A stretch of 64,000 nucleotides of DNA, from contig OZ018409.1 of assembly GCA_963969595.1 (NCBI GenBank), positions 28,099,282 through 28,163,281 of the forward strand. The letters run 5' to 3'. This document shows positions 23,117 through 36,500 of the stretch, piece by piece. A program made the position numbers and the translations under genes. Below the pieces are notes generated by a model that saw nothing but the letters and a program-made list of their open reading frames with translations, was not told where the DNA came from and did not search any database. The stretch comes from Neckera pumila. Lineage: Eukaryota > Streptophyta > Bryopsida > Hypnales > Neckeraceae. Positions within the stretch are counted from its first letter, which is position 1, and every line of letters begins with the position of its first letter.

Positions 23117-23684
23117 TCCCTTAAGAACCACGAGTGCAAATTTTGAACAAGGAATGAATGGAAACACATTCCAAACTCACCAAAATGTGTTTTTTCATCC
23201 ATCAATTTTTTTTAAAGATTCTTATATTAGTTCTTTAACATTTGAATGATTTAGACTATGAAGATTTTGCTTTGCAAATATTCTATAATTCAAAGGTACT
23301 GGGAGGTCTAGCTTCAAAAAGTAACTTTTTCAATTCAAAAAATGACCATTTAAAATTGACTTGAATCAAAAAATCAAATAAAAATCTTCAAAAAAGTACT
23401 ATAATTAGAACTCAATATTTTGAACTTATAAAAAAAAATCTTTCAAAAATCATAAATATTCAATCTACAATTGACTTTAGAAGGAATTTTCATTTTCTAG
23501 CTTCAAATTTTATTGAAAAATATTGGTATGTATTTTTGTTGATCTAACCATATGGATGATGATCTATAAATATCATTTTACAATTATTGTTTGAGAGTCA
23601 TCATTAAAATGTTCTTCTAAGTTGCATTTTATAATAGATCTTTATAATTTTGAAAATCTGGACAATCCTTTGGTCCTTTAGGGA
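23117..23684. mobile_element. TTAA-flanked element, short copy 3
   Basis: Starts TCCCTTAAGAACC and ends GGTCCTTTAGGGA, with TTAA on both sides (23113-23116, 23685-23688); 568 bp. Directly before it another family-like terminus, ATTTAGGGG, abuts the same TTAA, so elements seem to have landed next to each other or one inside another here. Confidence 0.7.
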
Positions 23685-23688
23685 TTAA

Positions 23689-25162
23689 TGTTGAAGCTAG
23701 GTGATTCAAGTGTGTGAGATGTATATTGATGTCATCATAAGTTCAAGAATAATAAACAATTTTTGATTGCAATGTACTTTTGTTGTAATTCAAGATTGTT
23801 TACATGGCATTGTTTTTTCCTCCATTTCTTATTTGTCAGCTATATGTTTATTGGTTTGAATGGTCTTTTGTTGCCATAGGTGTTCCATTTATAATTTTAT
23901 ACCTTAGTTTTGAAGCCATTTGTTGAATGATTTTGTATGAGCTTTAGGCTTTCAATTGTGATAAGTGATCCATTTTTAGGAATAATAATTAGTTTGCTAG
24001 GTCAATCATTTATCTTATTAATGTGTGACACTAATTTGCAAATGACACACTATTTGTAATATAGTTAAATTAATATAGATTGAAATCTTTAGTGTATTCT
24101 ATTAATAATCACAAAATAAAATTAGTGCTTAGCAAATCTGTAACCTTTAGTATTTTAGTTCTAGAGAATAAAAATAACAAATTAGAAAATCTATAATCAA
24201 TTCTCTTCTTGCAAAGACATTAATAGAGTGACTTTACTAATTAGATAAATTTATATAGCTTAAACTATATCTAACAATACACTTGATCCTCTCAAATGAT
24301 ATTTTTTTTAAGGAGAAATGGGCTTCTAAATGAAGTCGCATATATTTACAACTTCATGTGTGAAACTTATTGAATCAAATGTATATACAACATGTCAAAT
24401 AGTCTCAAGATACATTGAGAATGTCCAATTACAAAACATATCAATAGAGAGGGTTGACATCACTGATTACCACTAAAATAAGAATTTTCCAAGCAAGAAA
24501 TATCTATAGATTCCTAGAACTTCAAACGACTTGAGTGTCATTAGAGAATGCCTAGTAACATTGCATATTACTAAATTGAGAATTTATTAGTTGACTAAAA
24601 AATAACTCTAAGTTCTTGGAAATTTAAAAGATTGTATCACTGTAGTAAGGAACTGTTTTGCTTGTGATGTACATTGTAGTATATACTTGTTTCAAAATGT
24701 TTCCAAATATCTCTATAAGGTTTCAAAATTGCCTACAACCAAATTTGTTGTTAGCCAGTGCTAGGGTTTAATGTCGGCCCTCCACTAAAAGTGGGTACTC
24801 TTAACTAAGTGACTTACTGACTTTGAGCATCCTCAATCCAACATGTAATATGTACCCAACAAAGTACACTTTCATCAATTCTTCAATTTCAAGGGACCCA
24901 ATTACAGTCTCTATGTGTACCCAAAAAATAGTTAATGTACCAATTACAAGTCATCTTATTTAGAATGGTTGACGAGATTCCATTGCAAGTGTAGTCATGC
25001 AAATCTACCAAATTTAATCTTAAAAGATGCTTTGAGAGATTGGATACATTGAAGAAATTCGATGAGTTAATTTGTCCAACCAACAGAAGAAGCTACTTTT
25101 CATCCATTTTGTTGAGTGTCAAATGGCTTACCTTATACCCTCTCCATCACTTGCAATTGTAT
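23689..25162. other. AT-rich spacer, no gene seen
   Basis: Only short frames. The minus-strand frame at 24889-25083 has no recognisable motif. About 24770 contains 'agggtttaatgtcggccctccact', which has no evident meaning. Confidence 0.4.
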
Positions 25163-25165
25163 ATG

Positions 25166-25387
25166 CACTACAAGAGAATAGGGTGTTTTAAGTGAGTTTT
25201 GAAGTATAGTCCTAGACATAAAATTTTAGGTAATGACCTTTAAGACAATTTTCAGCAAAAATTTGTTAGAAATACATGTGTTTTTAGTAAAAGTTTGATG
25301 AAAAATTGCTTTGAAGGTCATTACTTAAACTTTATGTCTAGGACTATACTTTAAAACTCACTTAAAAGCCCCCATTCTCTTGTAGTA
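25166..25387. mobile_element. CACTA-type MITE, 222 bp
   Basis: Left end CACTACAAGAGAATAGGGTG; right end ..CCCCCATTCTCTTGTAGTA. ATG lies directly outside both ends (25163-25165, 25388-25390), a 3-bp duplication. The arms are inverted over most of their length ('gagttttgaagtatagtcctagacataaa' pairs with the right arm), so it is a foldback. Its end CACTACAAGAGAAT is the same as the right end of the CACTA element in the PPR gene. Confidence 0.85.
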
Positions 25388-25390
25388 ATG

Positions 25391-26357
25391 ATGCTTATTA
25401 ACTTACAAGCTTGGAATTGGCAATAGAATATTGAAGAACCAAAGCCTTGTGCCACATCTTGAGACCCTGACACATCAAGTTATTATGTAGACTATAATAG
25501 ATTGTGAGGAAGTTTAAAAAAGTGCATGAGTGCAAATTATTGTGTTGTTATTCATTACTTGTAAAGGAAGCAATCCATTTCTAACCACTTAAGCATTTCC
25601 ACATATATCCAAGGTAGGTCTCTGGATTAGGTAAATTTTTTAATGTGTAGAAATTGACTATGGAAGGTTAAAATACTTTTCCATAATTTTTTTTACAAAA
25701 CAGAATAACCTTAAATTTTTGAGCAAGAAGATTTTGTTCCTCCCATTCTAGTCATATAGACTTGACTATTTCCAACTAAAGGCTGGTGGCAAGATCCACC
25801 AAGAGGTTGGTTGATATATTGATAGTCTTGTTGTCAATTCTAAAATGCCACAACTGCCATAGGAACCACAATACAATTAATCATTGTTCATCTTCTGCAC
25901 AAAAGAGAACATTCTACATTGCCAGAATGGGGTGGCAATTAAGAATGGGTTGCCTCCCATACCTCATTGCAGAGTCATGAAAACAAAATAGGATGTTTCT
26001 CTGTTATATTGATTTCTTTGGGGAAGAATAAATACACTAAGTTAAGGTCAATGTTTGGTCTATCTGTTTTGATGTTTGAATTTAGTGCATCAGTTAATTC
26101 AATTAGTGTGAGACACACAAGTTGTTTTATATTACATTTTTCTAGTAGATATCAATTCTCTTTATTATAAGTTTAGCTAACTGAAGTAAGTTACATCCGA
26201 GAGTAGTTTTCATTGAAACGCTAGGAAATGTAGTCCAAGCTACAGAAATTTAGTGGGAAGAGATTGCACTCAACTTCCAAAGTTTCCTCTTGCTTACATC
26301 CATGTGTCGCACACTACTTCCACCATAAGCTAAATATTTGACAATCAATCCCTGGTC
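25391..26357. other. spacer, nothing recognised
   Basis: No convincing coding sequence, no repeat borders. Confidence 0.4.
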
Positions 26358-26627
26358 CACTATAAGAACCCCATGTTTTAGATGACACGCCCTAATTTTT
26401 TATGATAGATTTTAGGTGGTGTAAATATTGACTAGCCAAATATTTTATGTCAAAAAAAATGTCTAACATAACATCAATGTTGACATAAAAACATTGGATT
26501 GTCAATATTCATATTATGTTGTACATTTTTGTTGATATAAAAATGCTAGATTGTCAACATTGACATCACCTAAAATCTGTCACAAAAAAATAGGGCTTGT
26601 CAACTAAAACAGGGGGTTCTTATAGTG
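26358..26627. mobile_element. CACTA-type MITE, 270 bp
   Basis: Left end CACTATAAGAACCCC, right end GGGGGTTCTTATAGTG, flanked by TC on both sides (26356-26357, 26628-26629). Inner arms are inverted: GATTTTAGGTGGTG on the left against CACCTAAAATC on the right. A different subfamily from the element at 25166 (CACTATAAG in place of CACTACAAG). Confidence 0.8.
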
Positions 26628-26629
26628 TC

Positions 26630-28980
26630 TTACTCGCTAGAATCTTTAGACGATGACAAGTGACATTTGATAAGAATTACGCTTTTGGTTGCTGTAAGCT
26701 CCCAATTTGTCACTTGGGACTCATAGTTTTCTTTTTTTCAAAACTTCGTAGTTTAAGTTATAAAAAGATGCAAAAATTCCAAAAAAGAATGTAAGACCAA
26801 ATTAGGTTTGTTACATACTAATGTAACAATTGGTGATTTGGTCAATAATAGGATTTTATCCCTAAAAGATCCCTAAATCCTGCTTGTAAATAAGTTAGAA
26901 CCTCAAAAATAGCGGAATTTCAAAGGTTTGAGGGTTTTTTTATCCAAAATAGCCTAAAATACCATGCATGTGACTCTACTTGAATAAATTGGTCCAAGGG
27001 AAGTTTGGATAGGTCTTTGGAAAGATTTCTTCAAAGAGTTTTCAATTTTCCCATCTCATCATCGAAATAATAGAAATTCCAAATGTTAGCATGCAGTAGT
27101 TATTTTCTTAAGATGGACCAGTGGAGGAATTTGCAGCCATCGGATTATAATCTTGGTTTGGAAACATGTCAAGAAGTCAAAGCAAAATTCATTTGCCAAG
27201 ATTCCCTCATATGTAAAAGATTTTGTGACTGCTGGTTACTTCAAGGAGGTGGATTTTTCCCTCCCGACTAGAGTGTGCAAAGTGAAAGACATGAACTTGC
27301 AAATTTCTTGGGAAATTCCATGAGAGGTTCCCCGAGAAGTTTCAAAATTTTCCAATTTAGGTAAATATCCTTTCTAGAGGGTCAATTGCCTAAACCAACG
27401 ACGGGAAATTCATGAAAATTCCCTAGGTTGCGATAAAATCTCACTAAAAATTAGGTTAGTTTTTTTTATGTCAATAATGCGCTCTAACAAGTTTCATGGC
27501 GTTCCAATAGCAGGAGGTGGCTCAATCAGCGTCATTCCTCCAAATTAACGATTTGTGTGAAATTGACCGGCATCCCAAGAGCACACAAAGTCGGAATCAA
27601 GTCAACAAGGAGTCTTTTCTTACTCCCTGGAGCATTCCTGACAACCCTAGCTAGTTACCTTAGTCAGAAAAGGCAAATTCCAAAAGAAGATTTTTATCCC
27701 TTTGTTGGCCTTAGTTAGCGCTAACCTAAGATGGATTTTGATGCCGAAATGGGTAAGGGGTCCTTTGGAAAAAAATTGGCCTTCTGAAGTTAATGGCACA
27801 ATCCGTTTGAAGTTTCAGCGTGAACTCCAAAAGTTACAACGTTGGACCAACATAAAACCCAATTACCGAGAAAATCTTAGAAGATGGGGATGAAAACCTA
27901 AGTTGATAAGATTACAAAGGGTAATTGAGGGAGGTAGATGCCTTGGAAAAAGTATAAAAGGACACCCTTTTCCCTCTCACACCACCCCATTCTTATTTTG
28001 AGTTGTTTAGGTGAAAGATGTGGACTTTAATAACTTTGGTTCAATGTCTAGGCTATCCTTGGTAGCATTTGACTAATTATTTTTGTCCAGGAGGGATGTT
28101 CATCTTGGCAAGTTTAGCTATAGTAAGGCCCATGATTTCTTCTTATGTTTCAAATGGGCTTTCCAAAATGAATAGCCACATTATAATTAAGAGCATGGCT
28201 GGTTTTGGGGTTTATTTCAACCTCATTAGGGATTTCAATGACGTTAAAATGTTGCTCCATTTCTCCATTGCTTCTCCTAGATGGTTACACCTTTTATTGA
28301 AGGTGGGAGAAAGCTTTAGATGCCTCATGGAATTCTCTAGTTTCCCACTCTTTCTTCCACTTCCACTCCTTGAGTTCTTCCAATTGTGTATCATTGAAGC
28401 TAAAGGATGCCATTGCATCCTCTACAAAGGCCTACCTTCACAGCAGAAATCCCTAACCACCATTTAAAGTTTTGTATTTCTAGCACATATATTACTATAT
28501 ATACTTTACATTGCTCCATTGGTGTGATTACAATTGCACTTGAAGTGTTAGCTTCAAATATGTGGTCGTTTGGAGGTACATGCAATGGTAGATTTAATCA
28601 ATTAGAATTTTGTTTTTTCTCCACGTATTGAGGCCTCTTTGATAGAATGTCAATATCTATGTTAGACATATTGAAGAAGTCAATAAGGTTTTTTTTCATG
28701 TATGTACATCTAGGCGTGGGTTGTTGGTATCAAAAGCTATGTGGTCCTTACCTTGGCATATATTTCTCCAAAGCTCTTGCCTTGTGCATATATATTCATA
28801 TGGGAGGAAATAGGGGAAGAATTTATTTTTATTTTTCCTAGTCTTCTATAGTTAAATTGGGTTTTTATATGGTGTGAGGTATTGTAGTTTATAATTTGTT
28901 GTTAATGTTCTTAGCCTTCTTCCTTCCTTTACTATCAAAATTGAGGGTTTCCATGGGATTGGACTTTGAGATGATAATTA
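26630..28980. other. spacer; isolated TATA-box-like site
   Basis: No recognisable protein was found. At 27952-27961 AGTATAAAAGG is followed by a pyrimidine-rich stretch (ccttttccctctcacaccacccc), a good core-promoter look. The frame that follows (28069-28467) has no domain. It may belong to a degraded retroelement or a lost gene. Confidence 0.35.
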
Positions 28981-29105
28981 GGGTCATTGCAAGAAATGGT
29001 GAACGTTTTCTACACTACTTTTAATAAAAATCTTTGTCTAACACTATAGCTTTTGAATTATGAGCACAATGCCAAAACCAAAAAATCTATTTCTAGAGTT
29101 TTAGA
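28979..29105. mobile_element. solo end of a foldback-family (B) element
   Basis: AGGGTCATTGCAAGAAATGGTG followed by 'atagcttttgaattatgagcacaatgccaaaaccaaaaaatc' matches the left arm of the element at 5398 (TATAACTTTTGAATCAATGCCAAAAAC). Only the first about 125 bp are present; the right end is missing. Confidence 0.55.
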
Positions 29106-29158
29106 TTGTAATTGTATTAATTTGTAATATGTGTTTTTGAATTTGGTTTGAATTTTAA

Positions 29159-30076
29159 CCCCTAAAGTCCAAAGTCCCTTGGAAGACTCTTGGAATTTTG
29201 GGTAGGTTTCTATAATCTTTATTTTTGACATGATTTCTTAAAACTATTTTTAAAGATAGAAAATCAAATTAGCTTTTGGGGAATATAATTTTTATTTCAA
29301 TCAATGCCTAAAAGCAAAAGATGTGCCATTCTAACTCCAAAAAGCAGCTTGAGGGTCAACCCAAAAAATATCACAAAAATCTAATGTTTTGAATTTTAAA
29401 ACTTTTTATAAAGATAATATTTTTGTACAGATTGGAAGCTTTTATGCATTCTATTTGGACAAGTGATGAGAAAGTTATGGACAATCTTAGATTTTAGGCA
29501 ATTTAAGCATCTTAAAAAACAAACCTTATAGAATTCATTTTTAAATAATGTTTTTATAATTTCTCAAAAATTGTTAGACAAGGTTAATTTTGCTTGCCAA
29601 AATAATCTCACCATTGGAATTATTGTATTTCAAGTCCTTCTTAGTATTATTAACAGTTTAGTTTCCCTTCAATCTTGAATCTATTTCTATTTAATAATTT
29701 TTTTAAGATTGAACATTAGATTTGTTTGGTTAAAAATTTTCCCCTATATTCTCATTCAATTCTTTAACATAAAAATTAGAAAACCAAATCAGTAGTGCAA
29801 AAATTTTAAGTTCAATTTTAAATTTTAAAGCCAAAAAGTCTAATTGATTAAGATGTAAAAACCTTTATTTCTTCACTTTAAATGCAAATATCTTGCAGTC
29901 TACAAGGTCAAAGTTTCTGAAATTTTTCCTAGGCAATCTCATACTAGTCTTGTACAATATTATATAGTTAGATTTGTACAGAAAGCATTTTTTAAAGTTT
30001 CATCCTCTCTGCAATAGAAATGGCAATTTTGGGTGTTTTTTGATGGAAAAAGGGCCTTCAGTTGGGACTTTAGGGG
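29159..30076. mobile_element. TTAA-flanked non-autonomous DNA element, copy 4
   Basis: CCCCTAAAGTCCAAAGTCCC at the left, GGGACTTTAGGGG at the right, with TTAA at 29155-29158 and 30077-30080; 918 bp. Same subfamily as copies 1 and 5: the phrase 'aatataatttttatttcaat.aatgcc..agcaaaag' is shared. No coding frame. Confidence 0.8.
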
Positions 30077-30080
30077 TTAA

Positions 30081-33000
30081 GTGTGTATTTTTTATTGTTT
30101 GTTTCAGAATTCTTCTAAATAATCCATGGATCTCCCTTGTAGTGTTTGATTTTGGCCACTTCTTGCTCCATATTCTTAATGCAAATTTTAGCTATAAAAT
30201 GATATTTTTTAAATTTGTGACCAACTAATGAAATGAAGTTTATGGAGTATGGTTTCTACATCAATTGGAAAATTTTGATGATTTTTAAATGCAATTTGAA
30301 CTTGGGCCAACATGGTTTATTGATTTTATAATTTTATAACAATATAGTAACTTTGGTTTGTACTATGATGTTATAGACAATAATATACACATATGGCAAA
30401 AAAAATTGATTTCTTGACCATATTTTGCATTTCATATGAATTTTCTTCACTTATTTCTTAAAAGTATTAACAACAGTTTCAACTTTTCCAAATGATTCAT
30501 AGAAGACATGTAATTTCATCTTTCAAAAATAAAAATAAAAATTTCATTCATGTATAGTTGCAAAATGGCAATAAACAAAGTGAAGGATTAATATTTTGGT
30601 AAGCGTGAATCCATCGTTATGGTCTTGTCCTTTCAATCTTTAAGGATATTGCCTTTGGAAGCGCATGAAAACGTAATTAAAATAGACACAAGAAATTTGA
30701 ATTTAAAAATTAAACGAATGAAGTAGATCCTCTTAAAAGCAAGCTAATGATGGCACAATAAGACATGTCTAAGAAAGGAAAATGATGAAAATGATATAAC
30801 AAAATGGCCGTGCCATTTTGCATAATTTTCTTTTCTTCCGCTTGATTTCCCTGACCTTTATAATTTTTTTTTGTCTATTTCTGTCTGTGAAAGCCTAAAT
30901 CTGGATATTTGAATGCCTATTTCGGGTGTTTTTCTTGAGGCGGTTTTGGGTGTGCTTCAATTGACAATATTCCAAATTTTTTTATTTCTTATCGCCATCA
31001 ACCAAAAGTTTATCATATATTTACCGGGATTGCTTTGCAGTGGACTGTGGAGTACGCCATTGGTGCGAACTCATAAGAAACCAGGTCATGATCAGGGTTT
31101 TATTGTTAAATTTTTTTTGCATATGTAGCCATGAAATCCTGCTCTAGACTAGTGTACAAAAGTGTTTAAAGTAATTTGAAGTCTTCAATTTTCTTTTTAT
31201 ATATTAAATCTAAAATTGAGGTCACCAACAAAAATGATCTTTTTTCGTTTTTTAAGAAGTGCCAAAATGGAAATATAAAATGTTATACTGGTGCTCGAAA
31301 TTTCAACATTCATCCACATATTGGATAGAAAATTATACATTAACACACATCATATGTCTATAATTCTAATTTCATCCACTAAATTTGGCAATTTCATCCA
31401 AGATCTTTTTGTAATTTGAAGTTTTCTGGCAAAAACTATCATGATTTTTTTGCCATTTTTGAGCCAAATTGTGTTTTTTTGTGCAATCTGGCACCAAAAA
31501 GCAAAAAAAAAAGCCCTGGTCATGATAGGTAATCCACTGCTGAATGTGACCCAGTTTTGATAGAAACAACCTTTGCAAAGCCTCTTGCACCAAGGTCACT
31601 TCAAGGCCTGCTTGAATTCCAGATTCGCAAGCTGCTCAATTGCTTGATCAAAATTCTCTGAACCTGGATGAGGATTGAGTGGACGGAGGAATTCAATTGG
31701 ACTATGGATCTTGTGCACATTCTCGAACAAAGTGCAATCATATCATCCCGCAATAATAATTCTTTTTCCTAGTTCTCAAGTCTCAACAACATGAGTGCAG
31801 AATGATTTGATAAATCACCGAAAAGGAAGCAGACTGGTGCCTGCAATAGTTGCCGATACTTCGGTTGTTGCAGCTTCAATAAAACATTTATAACAATCAT
31901 TTGTCATTGCAGGTTGTCTGGGCAGGATCACAAAGCTGACGAGTCCTTACAAGACAATGTTATTAGAACTTCAATTGTATTTTACTTCCTGGGAGCTGAC
32001 GGAGATTCTTTTGTGCCCACGTTCCAGAATTCTCAGTTCAAATCTGACAATTATGTGAATGTTGAATAGATGTCTTCACCGTTGTCCACCTACGAAAAGC
32101 GACCCGTGGATTTTATTCATTATTTTCTTATTGCTGCTTCATTCTTGGTCATTGATGAATGTGCTACTTCATGATCCGATCAGCAATGAGCCAATGACCC
32201 GCTTGTGCGAGAATCGAGCATCTCGGCTCCATTCTAGAATCAGTTTCACATAAAAGAGTACACACTCCCACTGGGAACTTTGAAGACTTTATGCTGGGCT
32301 AACTCGTGAAGAGTTAGGCCCCCCTTTTGGCCCATTTTTGTACAAATCCGAGGTGGGGGGTGCGAAACTTTTGCTCCCCCTTTTGGCCCATTTTTGTACG
32401 CATTAGGCCTCAATTGACGCCCAAAGTGCGCGGAACTCAGTTTCCTGCGTTCTTCCGAACCTCAGCCCGAACCAGAGATGCACATTAGGCCCCCCTTTAG
32501 GCCCGGCATAAGGTGGCAGAATTTCAACTGGATCCAGTTGCTTCAGATTAGAACTTTCAAGCAGTGATGTGATGTCGCGCGTCGGTATTGATTTCCAGTT
32601 ACTAGAGGCTTTCTGAAGTTTGTAGCTCTTGCAAGCGTGTTACATAAGGTCCACGTTTACTAGTCACAATATATGAGGTATGGCTAGAGATGCGCTGACC
32701 TTGGATTGAGAGTTTCAAATTACAACATTGGAGTGTTAGAGGACATTGGTTGAAGAAATTCACTCCCACTGCGTGAATTGACACTAATCACGACTTGAAG
32801 CACGTTTTGGAAATCAATTCGGAGGCAGGGGGTAATGAAATTGGCTTTGGTGACATGTTGGCTGGCGATACAATTGAAGCAGTACGAGGTCGTCTAGTTA
32901 GTTCGGACACTGTGAAGAAGTCAATGTGGCTCTAAATATCTAGGAAATTCAGTCTGTGGAGAGAATACTTGCCTAGTGTCACTAATTGCAGCCAGTGAGG

Positions 33001-33563
33001 AGAATTCTAGCTCTAAATCGGTAATTGCAACTAGTTTATAACCAATTTGCAATCAGATTTCAACAGACTTGGGAAGATTTTAGGACAGGGTACGAGCAAG
33101 GTCATCGAGCTTCACCAGGTTTGACGGCCTCCTGAGTACTTGGCTACAGGCAGCTGGGTCCCTCATTGAGCTGTCAATTCGGACCATTTCAATATGCAAT
33201 ACTGTGTTCAGCAGCAGTGTCGATCTCTATCACTGGACGGCCACAATCCGAAACTAGGCGAGCCAGCTAGCTTCTTCAGATTCGACCACTTTGGTTCCAG
33301 GAATCGATTTTCAATGGCCATTGTTTAAGTTTATGTCGCTCTTTTCACAGAGCTAGCTGCGCTTCAATTCTTGTATCTCAACGATAACACAGACGACTTG
33401 ATTCGCACCCTTTTCCTTAAGATTGAATCTGCTATTCTGCTTCGAGAATCGAAGACTAACTAGTGCAGATATGATTGTCCGAAAGTGGAGAAATGGCGTG
33501 CTCGGAGGGAAGATTCAACCGGAGTTTTATGCATATACATGGAGTGGACTTGAAAAGCTCACC
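30081..33563. other. spacer upstream of the receptor-kinase gene
   Basis: 30.1-31.3 kb is AT-rich without a gene. About 31036-31545 has weak inverted similarity (GCAGTGGA..TCATGATCAGGG against CATGACCAGGG..TCCACTGC reversed) and could be an eroded element. At 32310-32500 CCCCCTTTTGGCCCATTTTTGTAC occurs twice in direct order and TTAGGCCCCCCTTT twice. From about 32.5 kb GC rises toward the gene; this likely includes its promoter and 5' leader, but no TATA box could be fixed. Confidence 0.4.
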
Positions 33564-36500
33564 ATGGTTATGTTCATCGTTCTGGTAGTTGAAGCTTTCA
33601 GTGTCACAGGTTTGAACGCCGACGGATTTGCGCTCCTGGAATTTAAGAAAGCCATCACTTCGGATCCGCAGAACGTCCTAAGAAACTGGAATGGCTCCGA
33701 CGCCACTCCTTGCATTTGGACCGGCATCAGTTGCAGAGCCATTCCAGGAATTCAGGAGGGTCGGGTGGTGGACATCACCCTCCCCAGGTGCGTGAGTCTC
33801 TATTCTAAAGAGAGAATTTTCAGACTTGCATGGCTGTTTAAATTTGGGATTGTTTATCTTGATGCATGACAGAAAGGTTGTTCCTGGTCTATTTTCAAAT
33901 ACGGCGTGTTTCAGGGCGCCAAAGCTGTGACGTTTAAGAACCCATAACTTCTAAAACTAGGCCTGGTAAATATCTAATAGATCGGAGGTTTTATTTGAGG
34001 GGCTGATGAAACTGCGTTACTTTCATTGAGATTAATTAACCAATTTTAAAGAATATGAGGTTGAATTGTCTCCAGATATGCGCTTGGAGGAACTCTAACT
34101 CCGTCCCTCGGCAACCTTGCTTACCTCGAAACATTGAATTTGGACAGCAACAAGCTGAGCGGTCTTATTCCAAGTGAGCTTTTCAAAGCTGTCAACATGA
34201 CCCATATGTATCTTTCGAACAACCTTCTGACGGGAGATCTCCCAAGCGAGATTCGCAAACTGGGGCGCCAGCTCCGCGTGCTGGAAGTGAATGGGAATAG
34301 ATTGACAGGCCTACCGGAAGTCATCGTCTCCTGCTACCGGCTTCAACGACTCCTTCTGAGCAACAACAACATCACAGGGATGCTTCCGATCGGAGGAGGG
34401 TCGAGTTGGACACAGCTGGAGCGACTGGACTTGTCTTTGAATCAATTCTACGGCCCCATTCCTGACGACTTCGGCAACCTCAAGGCATTACAGGTACTAA
34501 CTTAAGCTTTCTGCTATATCATGGGTCGCTATACCTGCCAAAACCGTCCGTCACGTTAGCCTTTCTGGAACCGTACGTCAAAAGCATGGATGTCAGACCT
34601 CAACCTAAAGCAGTCCACCGTCGCTCTGAACCTTACATTTGTTAGAATGGTGGATTCCAAGGAATTTGGTGTTGTTTCGATTGCACGACTGAACCCTCAA
34701 TCTACAGAAAGTCCTAGTTTCGAGAATTTGAGAAGTTGAATGTCACAACTTTGGCATTCTGGAACTCGCCATTTAACAAATGTGAATCTGACTAGACTGG
34801 CCACTTTTAATTAAGTGAGCATGCATTTGAATTTCGGGGAACTATAACCTACTGCGAGTTTCGCCAACGACGGAGGGGCATTGAATGCGACTGGCTATTG
34901 GCTGTAAGTACCCACTTGGCCGGGAGATTCCTAGGCCCCATCCCTGGTCAAATTTCGTCACAAAAAGCGACGAAGTGGGGTCGTTACATGCCAAGCGGAG
35001 CATTGATTATAGTGACATGAATGCTGAGAATCCAGGGATTGCGGATCATCCAATAATGATTCTATTATAAGAAAAGACACGTCGCATCTCACTCGGCTAC
35101 ACTTGCGCTCGCTCACAAATTGACCGGACTTCTTCTTCATTTAAAATGTCAGGGGAAGAGAATCACCAGAAATGGAAGAAGATACATGTAGACATGAAGT
35201 GGCTCTCAGAACATTAGCGATGCATGCATTCGGAGCATATTTTTTTTAATCAATTTGGAGATCGTGCATAAAAATAACACTGATTCGGAGAGAGTAAGGC
35301 ATTCTTTACTGGCTGGTGGGGAACAGCGGATACAGCCAGGCCAGAAATCACACAAGACCAAGGTGGAGCAAGGTCAATACGCTTCCACATTCTGGTTGCA
35401 AACACCGTGACCATCTGCTGGAACCTCGTCTCTGCACCTTCGTTTGGCTGAGTAGATTTGAGATACGCAGTGCATGACAGAATGTTTGGCTGAGTAGATT
35501 TCAGATATACTGTGCGTGACAGATGTGTGTCTGAGATCGATACCCACTTAACCCTCGAGAGATTCTTGAACAATGTTACACAGTCCCGTCTAGTAAGGTT
35601 GGCACCCAGTGCAATCATCCAGAGTTCCTTACGGTCAAATGCTCGTGTTGCAACAGGGCGCTCTTAATCTTTCCAGCAACCACCTGTCGGGCTCCATTCC
35701 GTCATCTCTATCGAATCTCCAAGAGGTTTTCATCGACTTCAGCAACAACAATTTGTCGGGTCCGATTCCATCAAACTCCTACTTCCGTTCGTTAGGCGAA
35801 CCCGCTTTTACTGGCAATCCTTCTCTCTGCGGTTTCCCTCTAAAGATCGAATGCACGCCATCGCCATCTCCATTTGGGGCTAGCGCCACTGCAAAAGGGT
35901 CATCACGGTTGAGCAAAGTCGCCCTCATTGGCATCTCCGTTGGGTGTGGCGCTGCGGCATTTCTCATCATGGCGACTCTCGTCTTCTACTTGGTCCTGCG
36001 CAAGCTGGCGCTTGCGAAGAAGAATTTGCCCAGGACTGATAGTGCCTTGCGCGGCTGTCTGTGCTCGTGGCGAGAGTCGGTGAGTGGAAGGCATTCAGGG
36101 GAGGAGGAGGATGGTGAAGGGGAGCTTGTGCATTTGAGTGGCGTGTTGGGGTTCAGTTTGGAGGAATTGCTAAGAGGATCGGCCTATGTGTTGGGGAAAA
36201 GTGGGGTGGGGATTGTGTACAAGGCGGTGCTGGACGAAGGGCATGTTGTGGCTGTGAGAAGGTTAGGTGGTGGTGCGGAGCAGCGGCAGAAAGAGTTCGA
36301 GGCGGAAGTGAAGACCATTGCGCATGTGCGACATCCCAATGTTGTCTGTCTGCATTCGTTCTCGTCGACAGCAGATGAGAAGCTGCTGATTTATGATTAT
36401 CTGTCCAATGGCAGCTTGGAAATGGCCCTTTACGGTACGTTTTCAGTAGAAGATCGAGATTACATACTGTGTCAAATGGAATCGTCTGTAATATTCATCG

